Part shown: positions 1 to 7,878 of the stretch, one piece after another
How positions within the stretch are numbered: position 1 is the stretch's first letter
Layout of the letters: each line of letters begins with the position of its first letter
Assembly: GCF_000170835.1 (NCBI RefSeq)
Contig: NZ_ABCP01000001.1
Coordinates: 186,001 to 250,000 of the forward strand
DNA length: 64,000 bases
Direction: 5' to 3'
Source of the DNA: Marinobacter algicola DG893
GTDB taxonomy: Bacteria; Pseudomonadota; Gammaproteobacteria; Pseudomonadales; Oleiphilaceae
Notes under the pieces: model-generated
What the model saw: the letters and a program-made list of their open reading frames with translations, nothing else
Told to the model about the DNA's origin: nothing
Database searches by the model: none
Translations under genes and position numbers: made by a program

Positions 1-676
1 TGCGTTCCTTCCAGGCAGCCCGGCAGGCTTTCATCATCTCAGGCTGCTGGCTTTCCAGTTCTTGCAGGTAACGATCAGCACGAAACAGGAACATGCCGCT
101 GTTCCAGAAATAATCACCCTCTTTCAGGTACTGGCGGGCGGTGTCTTCGTTCGGTTTTTCCACAAAGGCCGCTACATCATTGTACCCTTCGTGGGCCGCA
201 CCGGCCTTGATGTAGCCGTAGCCTGTATGAGGTGCGCTGGGCACAATACCAAAGGTAACCAGTTTGCCTGAACGGGCAGCTTCAGCGCCCTGACTCACCG
301 CCTGACGGAACACATCCTGATTCTTCAATACGTGGTCCGAAGGCATCACCAGCAGCAGCTCTTCCGGGTTTTCTTCCGCAGCCGCGAGGGCCGCGATTGC
401 AATGGCCGGGGCCGTATTGCGACCCACCGGCTCGAGGATGATCCCGGCGGTACGCTCCGGTGCCTGGGCCTGCATATGGGCCGCTACCACAAACCGGTGC
501 TCTTCATTGGTGATGGCCAACACCCGGGCGTTGTCATCCAGTGCCAGGCCACGATCAATCGTTTCCGCCAGCAGGGAAGCGTCAGACACCACCGGTAGAA
601 ACTGCTTGGGATAGGCTTCACGGGACAACGGCCAGAGACGGGTGCCGGAACCACCAGAAAGAATCACTGCAAGCAT
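1..676 (-). CDS. manC: Mannose-1-phosphate guanylyltransferase, N-terminal part (cut by window edge)
   Basis: Makes GDP-mannose from mannose-1-phosphate and GTP, a cytoplasmic precursor step for exopolysaccharide or LPS sugars. About 225 residues are visible. The start MLAVILSGGSGTRLWPLSR holds the nucleotidyltransferase GGSGTRLWP loop, followed by YPKQF, EPVGRNTAPA, MPSDH, TGYGYI and VEKPN, all typical of the ManC/AlgA/CpsB family. The reading frame is open to base 1, so the C-terminus (and any mannose-6-phosphate isomerase domain) lies outside. The start ATG is the only one that begins right at the conserved N-terminus. The gene upstream in the same direction ends 105 bp away, so co-transcription is possible but not shown. 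Confidence 0.93.
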   Translation of the reverse strand, partial: MLAVILSGGSGTRLWPLSREAYPKQFLPVVSDASLLAETIDRGLALDDNARVLAITNEEHRFVVAAHMQAQAPERTAGIILEPVGRNTAPAIAIAALAAAEENPEELLLVMPSDHVLKNQDVFRQAVSQGAEAARSGKLVTFGIVPSAPHTGYGYIKAGAAHEGYNDVAAFVEKPNEDTARQYLKEGDYFWNSGMFLFRADRYLQELESQQPEMMKACRAAWKER

Positions 677-781
677 GGGTCGTCCTTGTCTTGAATTTTC
701 GCGAATTTTACCCCAAAAACCGTCAATCTGTCCTGCCGGTGGCAATTAAACCGGTTCCGACGTGCAAATCTTCGCACTTTC

Positions 782-1222
782 TTACCAGGTGCCGGTATTT
801 TCCATACTGGCCCAGGGTTCCTTCGCTGGCAGTGACTCCCCCTTCTGGAGCAGTTCAATGGAAATGCCGTCTGGAGACCGGATAAACGCCATATGGCCGT
901 CGCGCGGGGGACGGTTGATGGTAATGCCGTTGGCCTGAAGGAGACTACACAATGCATAGATGTCGTCCACCCGGTACGCCAGATGCCCGAAATTGCGACC
1001 ACCAGTGTATTCTTCCGGGTCCCAGTTATAGGTGAGCTCTATCATCGGGGCCCGGTCTTCCCTGGCTCGCACCTCATCCTCTGCAGCCGCAAGGAAAACC
1101 AGCGTGAAGCGCCCCTTTTCGCTGCTTTTTCGGTTGATTTCCACCATACCGAGCAGTTCGCAGAAAAAGTACAGGGTTTCTTCCAGGTTGCTGACCCGGA
1201 TCATTGTGTGAAGGTACTGCAT
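782..1222 (-). CDS. gloA: Glyoxalase I-like VOC protein (lactoylglutathione lyase)
   Basis: 146-residue vicinal-oxygen-chelate protein. Glyoxalase I turns the methylglyoxal-glutathione hemithioacetal into S-lactoylglutathione. The start [20 protein letters not shown] is the classic GloA N-terminus. The four metal ligands expected for the bacterial Ni/Co-type enzyme are present: H5, E62 (MIELTYNW), H80 (GHLAYRV) and E123 (SIELLQ). The ATG at 1222 is chosen because AGGAG lies 7 bases upstream and it gives the standard family length; the frame stays open further upstream but without family similarity. Family assignment is firm; the true substrate is inferred. Confidence 0.9.
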   Translation of the reverse strand: MQYLHTMIRVSNLEETLYFFCELLGMVEINRKSSEKGRFTLVFLAAAEDEVRAREDRAPMIELTYNWDPEEYTGGRNFGHLAYRVDDIYALCSLLQANGITINRPPRDGHMAFIRSPDGISIELLQKGESLPAKEPWASMENTGTW

Positions 1223-1300
1223 ATCGCGTCTCCTGAAGGATCCATTCCATAACGACCAGTGAGGACTGATCCGGGCAACCGTTTGGGTTATCCTGCACTT

Positions 1301-2242
1301 ATGAACCAAGGTCCCGAAAGCCTCACCCCTCACCAATACCATGTGCCAGCCGTGCGACATCTGGCATGGATGTGTCGTGCCCCCCAGCTTATCAGCTCGT
1401 CAATGGGTTTTGATCCCGAAAATTATCTGCCGGATGACACAGTAGAACGCCTGAAGGTATGGGACCATGCCCCCCACCTTGGCCCGTCAGTCCTGACGGA
1501 AGAACCGGCACCACGGTTGGGGCACTATTTCGAACGCCTTTACGAATGCCTGATGAAGGACCTGCTCGGCTGGGAGATCCTGCTCAAGAACCAGCCGGTC
1601 AGAAACAATGGCATTACCCTGGGCGAACTGGATTTCGTGGTCCGCAACCCTGCGGATAACGTTATCGAACACCACGAAATAGCCGTGAAGTTTTACCTGG
1701 GCCACCATGAAACAGAGAAGGACAAGCCACTCTGGTACGGACCCAATGCCCGGGACCGGCTGGACATCAAAACCAGGCGGCTGACGGACCACCAGAGCCA
1801 GTTAACAGCAAAACCAGAGGCCCGAAACCTGCTCACATCCCTGGGTATTGATATGCCCGCACGGCCCCGGATTTTCATGCCCGGGTATCTTTTCTACCCC
1901 CTAAAAACAGCCTTGCCCTCACCCAACAGCATACCGCCAGGGCATCTGCGTGGTCATTGGCTCTATATCGACAATCTCGATGCGAAAGATACAACGGGAA
2001 ATAAAGAAACCACTGACACGAAACACTGGATTCCGTTGATCAAGCCGCACTGGCTCGGCCCCTGGCGCCAGCAAGAGGCTCCAGACCGAAACCAAACGGA
2101 GGACGCACTGGACATGGTCCGCTCCGCCGGAATTCCTCGCCTGTTTGCGGCCCTTGAGCAATGCGACGACGGGCACTGGTGGGAAACGTCACGCGTGTTT
2201 GTGGTTCCCAATGCGTGGCCGGGCCTACCCCTTCGCGGTTGA
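1301..2242 (+). CDS. DUF1853 family protein, possible PD-(D/E)XK-like fold
   Basis: 313 residues from the ATG at 1301 ([20 protein letters not shown]). A GTG at 1259 in frame would add 14 residues with no obvious similarity. The pattern is that of the uncharacterised proteobacterial DUF1853 family: N-terminal [22 protein letters not shown], then GELDFVVRN followed by EIAVKFYLG. The ELD…AVK spacing resembles the core of PD-(D/E)XK nucleases, but the acidic residue normally two before the lysine is alanine here, so nuclease activity is only a guess. The 3' end overlaps the convergent GGDEF gene by 18 bp. No function is known. Confidence 0.75.
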   Translation: MNQGPESLTPHQYHVPAVRHLAWMCRAPQLISSSMGFDPENYLPDDTVERLKVWDHAPHLGPSVLTEEPAPRLGHYFERLYECLMKDLLGWEILLKNQPVRNNGITLGELDFVVRNPADNVIEHHEIAVKFYLGHHETEKDKPLWYGPNARDRLDIKTRRLTDHQSQLTAKPEARNLLTSLGIDMPARPRIFMPGYLFYPLKTALPSPNSIPPGHLRGHWLYIDNLDAKDTTGNKETTDTKHWIPLIKPHWLGPWRQQEAPDRNQTEDALDMVRSAGIPRLFAALEQCDDGHWWETSRVFVVPNAWPGLPLRG

Positions 2243-3316
2243 TGCCTCACTGGTCTCACCGGCTTCCAGCTCCACCCGGTTCCTGCCGCCCTCCTTGCTG
2301 CGATAGAGTGCGCGATCCGCACGACTGATGGCCGAATTCAGTGTGTCACCCCGTCGGTACTCGCTGACCCCGGCACTAATGGTCAGACCAATGGCCTCAC
2401 CGGTTGTCGCCAGCCAGTCATGATCCAGAAGTGCCTTACGCACACGCTCCGCACTGGCTTGAGCGCTATCCAGACTAGTGTCAGGAAGCGCCGCTAGAAA
2501 TTCCTCACCACCCCAGCGGGAAATCAGGTCCTGGGTACGCAGTTGAGCCTCGATAATTTTGGCGACTTCAATCAATACCCGATCACCAATCTCGTGTCCG
2601 TGGCGGTCATTGATGGCCTTGAAGTGGTCAACATCAAGTACCAGGAAGGCAACCGGACGCCCCGTCCTCTCGAAGCGCGCCAGTTCCTTTTCCGCAAGGT
2701 AGGTCATATGGCGCCGGTTAAAGAGGCCCGTCAGCGAATCAGTTGTCGCCATCCGCCGCAGTTTCCGGTTTGCTGTGGTCACCATGGTGAGGTAGAAGAA
2801 CGACAGGTAGCTGAACATGGCAAACACCACGCTCAGGTTAAACAGATAAACGGCCATCAACGCTCCAGGGGCAATGGGCTGTAGCGGTTCGATAGTCCAC
2901 ATCATCAAGTACAGGGCGATGTAGTAACTCCACAACGCCACCAGGCAGATCACCGCTGCCCGCAACGCCATGCTGACGAACAGCGCCGGGATAAACATCA
3001 AGAGGTAATAATGAAAGCCGCTGTCCCAGCCGATAAGCACAATTCCCAACCCGGCGTGGACAATCACTTCCGCCCAGATCAGGCCAATAGCAAGACCGTT
3101 CTGTTTATTCCCCAAGGCCCTATAAGCCACCACGTAAATGGTGACACTCACAACGTTTATCCATGCCAGTATGGGTGAACCGAGGATATGGAAAAGGAAG
3201 AAGAACGCCACATCAACCGTGGCTGCGATCTGACAACAACGCTTGGCCACCTGCCAGAATTGCGGACGACGCTCTCTGATTGACTCTCTGGCAGACATGG
3301 ACCTGGCCTGACTCAT
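2225..3316 (-). CDS. Membrane-bound diguanylate cyclase (GGDEF)
   Basis: 363-residue inner-membrane protein that should make cyclic di-GMP from two GTP. Residues 30-180 form about five or six hydrophobic segments without a recognised ligand motif. The GGDEF domain follows from about 190 (TTDSLTGLFNRRHM), with the active-site loop GGEEF at 269-273, so catalysis is expected. An RxxD product-inhibition site (R260, D263) sits five residues before it, as in feedback-inhibited cyclases. There is no EAL domain. A second ATG six codons downstream is an alternative start. It overlaps the convergent DUF1853 gene by 18 bp. Confidence 0.9.
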   Translation of the reverse strand: MSQARSMSARESIRERRPQFWQVAKRCCQIAATVDVAFFFLFHILGSPILAWINVVSVTIYVVAYRALGNKQNGLAIGLIWAEVIVHAGLGIVLIGWDSGFHYYLLMFIPALFVSMALRAAVICLVALWSYYIALYLMMWTIEPLQPIAPGALMAVYLFNLSVVFAMFSYLSFFYLTMVTTANRKLRRMATTDSLTGLFNRRHMTYLAEKELARFERTGRPVAFLVLDVDHFKAINDRHGHEIGDRVLIEVAKIIEAQLRTQDLISRWGGEEFLAALPDTSLDSAQASAERVRKALLDHDWLATTGEAIGLTISAGVSEYRRGDTLNSAISRADRALYRSKEGGRNRVELEAGETSEASTAKG

Positions 3317-3509
3317 AAACGGTAATTTCCAAAACAGTTGTATTCAGGTTACCCCGAAAATCACAAACCTGCTCACCACAAACGTAAAATACTGAAAATC
3401 CATGAAGGAACTGCGCTCCGTGTAAAGCCTCATGCAACCTGTATCCTGTATCAGTAGCCGGTTTGTGGCAGAATATTCCCCATCAACAACGAGATGATGG
3501 AACACTATC

Positions 3510-5387
3510 ATGGACGACCACAGCCAGTTCCGGCTGCTTTCAGAGCGACGCTTTCTGCCGTTCTTCCTGACCCAGTTCTCAGGCGCCTTTAACGACAACC
3601 TGTTCCGCAACATCCTGCTGTTGCTGATTACTTACACGGCTGGTGGGCTGCTGGGGCTGCCCATTGATGTGGTGGTCAACATCGCGGCGTTGCTGTTTAT
3701 CCTGCCCTTTTTCCTGTTTTCAGGTATCGCTGGCCAACTGGCGGACAAGTATGAAAAGTCCCGTGTGATTCGCTGGGTGAAACTCGCGGAGATCGCCATT
3801 ATGGCGCTGGCCGCCGCCGGGCTCTGGGTCGGCTGGTACGAATCGCTGCTGCTATTGTTGTTCCTGATGGGCGTGCAATCCACCTTCTTCGGCCCGGTGA
3901 AGTACGCCATCCTGCCCCAAGTGCTTAGGGACGATGAACTGGTGGGCGGCAATGCGCTGGTGGAAATGGGCACCTTCGTGGCTATTCTTGTGGGCACACT
4001 CACCGCTGGCCTGCTTATGGGGAGCGACCAACCGGAGAAACTCGCCGCCATTGGGGTCCTTGCCCTGGCCGTCATTGGCTACCTTGCAGCGCGGCGAGTC
4101 CCGGTGACCGGCACCATCAATCCCGACATGGCCATCCGTCTGAACCCCCTTCGGGAAACCTGGCACCTGATGCGTCTGGCCGCCGAAAACCATTCCGTGC
4201 TGTTGTGTATCATGGCCATTTCCTGGTTCTGGTTCCTCGGTGCAGCCTACCTCACCCAGTTCCCCAGCTTTGCCCAAACCGACCTAATGGGTGATGAAAC
4301 CGTCGTTACCCTGCTGCTGGCCATCTTCACCACCGGCATTGCCCTAGGCTCAGTGGCCTGCGAACGACTCTCCGGACACCGGATAGAACTGGGCATTGTG
4401 CCCATTGGCTCCCTAGGTATCAGCCTTTTCGGGCTCGATCTCTACTTCAACATGCCCGCCAACCCGGTCCCCACCGACTGGTGGATGATGGTCAGCGACA
4501 GCCAGCACAGGCAAGTCGCCATCGACCTGTTAGGTATTGGCTTCTTTGGTGGCCTGTTCATCGTTCCCCTTTACGCATTCGTCCAACGAGAAACGCCTGA
4601 GGAACGGCGTGCCCGTGTTATTGCGGCGCTGAATGTGTTCAACGCCCTGTTCATGGTGGTCAGCGCCATCATGGGCGTTCTGATGCTGGGCGTGATCGGG
4701 CTCAGCATCCCCGAATTCTTCCTGGTACTGGCCATCATGAACCTGATTGTGGCGGGCTTTGTGTACCAGCAGGTGCCGGAATTCGCACTCCGGTTTATTA
4801 TCTGGGTTCTCTCCCACACTCTTTACCGGGTGCACCATGAAGGCCTGCATCGCATTCCCGAAGAAGGCCCCGTATTGCTGGTCTGCAACCACGTTACCTA
4901 CATGGATGCTCTGGTTATCGGTGGCGCAATCAAGCGACCGGTTCGATTCGTGATGGACTACCAGATCTTCAAAACGCCGATACTCGGCGCTATTTTCAGG
5001 CTCGCCAAGACCATTCCCATTGGCTCTCGCAATCGCGTGCCGGAGATCTACGACGCCGCCTTCGAACGCATTGACGAAGAACTGGACGCCGGCCATGTCG
5101 TCTGCATCTTTCCCGAGGGCCGCCTGACCTCCGACGGCGAAGTAGCCACCTTCCGCGGCGGTGTGGATATCATCCTGGAACGACGTCCGGTGCCGGTGGT
5201 GCCGATGGCGCTGCGAGGGCTATGGGGCAGTTTCTTCAGCCACTGCGGCGGCCCTGCACTAAAGCATTTCCCAAAACGGTTCTGGTCGCGGATCGAACTG
5301 ATTGCCGGAGAGCCCGTGACCGCGCAGAAGGCCAATGCGGGAATGCTGGAAGAAAAGGTCAAAACCCTGAGAGGGAATGACCGCTAG
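3510..5387 (+). CDS. MFS transporter fused to PlsC-type acyltransferase
   Basis: 625 residues. Residues 1-420 are a 12-helix major facilitator domain of the lysophospholipid-transporter (LplT) type, with a motif-A-like loop around residues 73-90. Residues 435-620 are a glycerolipid acyltransferase with the HX4D motif (H461, D466 in NHVTYMD) and the FPEGRLTSDG substrate motif (E536, G537). In enterobacteria LplT flips lysophospholipid inward and the separate Aas re-acylates it; here flippase and acyltransferase lie in one chain. The acyl-ACP/AMP-binding ligase domain of the longer three-domain relatives is absent, so the acyl donor must come from elsewhere. Role in phospholipid repair is inferred from the domains. 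It stands alone. Confidence 0.88.
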   Translation: MDDHSQFRLLSERRFLPFFLTQFSGAFNDNLFRNILLLLITYTAGGLLGLPIDVVVNIAALLFILPFFLFSGIAGQLADKYEKSRVIRWVKLAEIAIMALAAAGLWVGWYESLLLLLFLMGVQSTFFGPVKYAILPQVLRDDELVGGNALVEMGTFVAILVGTLTAGLLMGSDQPEKLAAIGVLALAVIGYLAARRVPVTGTINPDMAIRLNPLRETWHLMRLAAENHSVLLCIMAISWFWFLGAAYLTQFPSFAQTDLMGDETVVTLLLAIFTTGIALGSVACERLSGHRIELGIVPIGSLGISLFGLDLYFNMPANPVPTDWWMMVSDSQHRQVAIDLLGIGFFGGLFIVPLYAFVQRETPEERRARVIAALNVFNALFMVVSAIMGVLMLGVIGLSIPEFFLVLAIMNLIVAGFVYQQVPEFALRFIIWVLSHTLYRVHHEGLHRIPEEGPVLLVCNHVTYMDALVIGGAIKRPVRFVMDYQIFKTPILGAIFRLAKTIPIGSRNRVPEIYDAAFERIDEELDAGHVVCIFPEGRLTSDGEVATFRGGVDIILERRPVPVVPMALRGLWGSFFSHCGGPALKHFPKRFWSRIELIAGEPVTAQKANAGMLEEKVKTLRGNDR

Positions 5388-5528
5388 GCCTGACGGATGG
5401 CGAATTGATTGTAATGCGCTGAGCGACTGCTACTCTTTGGCTAACATCAATTTTCAGCGCTACCGATTTACGGCGGTGTTTGGACATAGCAAGCCGTCGT
5501 CCGGTCAGCACCCGACTTGGTGGATGGA

Positions 5529-6401
5529 ATGATGTATAAGCAGGGATCGCACGGGTACGATCGACTATTCAATCGGTTAATCAGGCAGCTATTGAGCCAC
5601 CTCTACAACCCACTTGCCAGTGCATTGATTGCCGGTGCCCTCGCCTTGCCACTGCAAGCTAACGAAGTGGTCCCCACTGTCAGGCTCACCAACGGCCATT
5701 GGCCTCCCTACATGGAAAACACCCCACCTCACTTCGGGGTCATTTCCCAGATCGTCACCCTGGCCTTCGCCAAAGAAGACATTCCCGTATCCTATGGTTT
5801 TTTCCCTTGGTCCCGCGCCCGCCTGCTAGCGCAAAAAGGCCGGTGGAACGGTTCAGTCGCCTGGACCTGCCGCAGGCAATTACTAAAGCATTTCCACTTC
5901 AGCGACCCCATCGTCGCCCATAACTACGCCTTGTTTCATCGCACCAGCATGGATTTCGACTGGGATAACGTCAAAGACCTGGAAAGCTATCGTGTAGGCC
6001 TGACCCAAGACTACAATTACGGCGAGGAATTCGAGGAAGCCGTCGCCGCCGGCACCATCAGTGCCGATGTCACCACCTCCGACGAATCGAACTTCCGTAA
6101 ACTTGCGGCCGGCAGAATCGACCTTTTCCCAATGGAACCCGCCGTGGGCATGGGCATGCTGAAAAAGCTCGGTCTCAGCGACCAAATCACCTTCCACACC
6201 ACACCGCTGCAATCGGATTACTTGTACCTGATCCTGTCCAAACTGGTGCCAGAAAGTGAACGGTATCTGGAGAAATTCAACGAAGGACTCAGTGAGTTGC
6301 GGGCGTCTGGCAGGCTGGAGGAGTTGATTACAACCTCACTGCCGGATTTGCCGGCTCGGTATTTGGTGGTGGAGGATGAAGATTCGCAGTGTGGGAATTA
6401 G
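5529..6401 (+). CDS. Periplasmic solute-binding protein, family 3-like
   Basis: 290 residues with an N-terminal extension, then a signal peptide (hydrophobic LASALIAGALALPLQA, probable cleavage LQA|NE). The mature protein has the bilobal amino-acid-binding layout: VRLTNGHWPPYMEN, GFFPWSRARLLAQ, LESYRVGLTQDYNYG and RIDLFPMEPAVG. Such proteins deliver solutes to ABC permeases or act as sensor domains, but no permease or ATPase gene is nearby. Proteins of this subtype in marine gammaproteobacteria often stand alone, so the ligand and partner are unknown. ATG at 5529 (or 5532) is preferred over the in-frame TTG at 5517. Confidence 0.8.
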   Translation: MMYKQGSHGYDRLFNRLIRQLLSHLYNPLASALIAGALALPLQANEVVPTVRLTNGHWPPYMENTPPHFGVISQIVTLAFAKEDIPVSYGFFPWSRARLLAQKGRWNGSVAWTCRRQLLKHFHFSDPIVAHNYALFHRTSMDFDWDNVKDLESYRVGLTQDYNYGEEFEEAVAAGTISADVTTSDESNFRKLAAGRIDLFPMEPAVGMGMLKKLGLSDQITFHTTPLQSDYLYLILSKLVPESERYLEKFNEGLSELRASGRLEELITTSLPDLPARYLVVEDEDSQCGN

Positions 6402-6726
6402 ATAGACGTTTACGCCCCCCCCCCGATCAGAGGCCGGCACAGAGCTAAATTGGTTTGACTCAACAATTAGCGCGGCATCATGGGCGCAAGCCCACCTGAA
6501 ATAATAGCAACACCTGCGTACCCGATGAAATCCCACATCCTTGTTTCCTTAGCTTAAAACTTCTTCCGTGATCAACGACGAACGACTGCAAATTAGCTAA
6601 ATCCATTGCACGAAAGGCAAATTGCTTTCGTTACTTCGTTCACGATGCTCTCCCCGAAGACTTTGACCATAGAGTAAGGGCCGGCGGGTAAACTGGCTCA
6701 AATTATTCAGTACTACCACCGCTTGT
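6402..6726. other. Intergenic stretch without a gene
   Basis: 325 bp between the binding-protein gene and the convergent end of the T6SS-associated module. It contains a ten-base C run near its left end and a short inverted repeat CGAAAG…CTTTCG (6611-6616 and 6625-6630) with an imperfect inner extension. There is no T-tract typical of a terminator and no convincing coding frame. Composition is more AT-rich than the flanking genes. Confidence 0.6.
6415..6424 (+). repeat. C10 homopolymer tract
   Basis: Ten consecutive C, beginning 14 bases after the stop codon of the binding-protein gene. Tracts of this length can slip during replication or sequencing. It lies outside any coding frame, so a phase-variable reading frame is not indicated. 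Confidence 0.85.
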
Positions 6727-7878
6727 TTATGCGGTCATTGAGGCATCACCTGAAAACTCCTCGCTGACCTGCGCAAAGATCTCAGTAGCCGGCTTTTGCG
6801 GATCCGCCTTTTGCAGCTCCAGCACCCGTCTGCTTTGGCGCTTCAGTTTCTCGCTGGGCTGGGCCCACTCGCTTTCCGGCAGCGGCTGTGACCATTCTTC
6901 CATGCTCTCCGGCAAAGCCTTTTGGCTGAGGCGGCGCATCTTGGCGTTTTCCCAGACCACCAATCGGTTGGGAATCGTCCAGAAGGTCATCACGTGATAC
7001 AGATACCAGAAGAACACGTAAATCCAGCCCACTTTGCCCGCCTTGCGGCGCGCGTGAAGGTTGCGCCGGGCATTGTGGAAAAACTCTACGCCCTCTTCCG
7101 GCCCTGCACCCGGGGCCTGGGGCTCGTCGGATGCCATCAACTCGCCGTGAGGCTGGATCTCTTCCAGAGTGTGCACCTCGTATTCCATGTAAGCCCGCAG
7201 GGCTTCCCAGTTACTAATAGAGAGCGGCAGGCCGTGGGTTTCAAATTCCAGGTTGAATTGTTCGCCCGTCTCCGGGTGCCGGAAACCAATCCCGAACCCA
7301 TACTGGCGGCGCACTCCGTATTCGCTGACGCCTTGTGCCTCAACCACCCAGGCTTCCAGTTCCTCCCACGGAATATAGATCGGCTCGCTGTGGCCTTCCG
7401 GCACGAAGCAGACTTCGCGGCGTTGGCGGTTAAAGCGGGTTGGGACGATTTTTTCAACGCGGCCATGCATCTGCCAGCGGGTTTGCAGACCAAGCAAAAG
7501 CACAAACAGCCCCCCTCCCAGACCGATCCAGAATGAAAGCGACATAACGTCCCAAAAAGCCCAGGTCGCGTCGGACCATCCATTACCAAAATGAAATCCG
7601 CCCCAAAAAGCCAATAGTGGAATAAATACAGCCCCCATTAGAAAGCCCAAAAACGGTCCTCCCAACACCATCTGCCAGGCAAAGGCAAAGGAGTTGCCAA
7701 CGCCAAAATCGAGATAGTGGCCCGTGACAGTACCCACAGCACGCCCGTAGTCCACCGGCAATGCACCGGTTGGAAGCGGCTTCGGAGCCAGATAGGTCAA
7801 GCGACCGGTCGGGAAGGCTTCAACCTCTCCGGCCTGATGGGGCTTTGGGGATGGGCGCAAGGGTTCGGATTGGTTCAT
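6727..7878 (-). CDS. T6SS module membrane protein, candidate immunity protein
   Basis: 383 residues; start at 7878 because its ATG overlaps the TGA of the VasX-like gene as ATGA, a sign of translational coupling. Three or more hydrophobic segments are visible: about residues 65-90 (FAWQMVLGGPFLGFLMGAVF), about 105-130 (MSLSFWIGLGGGLFVLLLG) and about 285-305 (GWIYVFFWYLYHVMTFW). Between the second and third is a soluble region with RFNRQRREVCF and IPWEELEAWVVEAQG, which resembles, with low certainty, the DUF6708-type proteins found beside T6SS effectors. VasX attacks the inner membrane and its known immunity protein TsiV2 is a membrane protein, so position and topology suggest an immunity role; this is inference. 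An accessory effector role is the alternative. Confidence 0.7.
   Translation of the reverse strand: MNQSEPLRPSPKPHQAGEVEAFPTGRLTYLAPKPLPTGALPVDYGRAVGTVTGHYLDFGVGNSFAFAWQMVLGGPFLGFLMGAVFIPLLAFWGGFHFGNGWSDATWAFWDVMSLSFWIGLGGGLFVLLLGLQTRWQMHGRVEKIVPTRFNRQRREVCFVPEGHSEPIYIPWEELEAWVVEAQGVSEYGVRRQYGFGIGFRHPETGEQFNLEFETHGLPLSISNWEALRAYMEYEVHTLEEIQPHGELMASDEPQAPGAGPEEGVEFFHNARRNLHARRKAGKVGWIYVFFWYLYHVMTFWTIPNRLVVWENAKMRRLSQKALPESMEEWSQPLPESEWAQPSEKLKRQSRRVLELQKADPQKPATEIFAQVSEEFSGDASMTA

Noticed and set aside
6602..6640. Inverted repeat CGAAAG…CTTTCG as a terminator
   Set aside because: The stem is short and no T-tract follows on either strand in a useful position.
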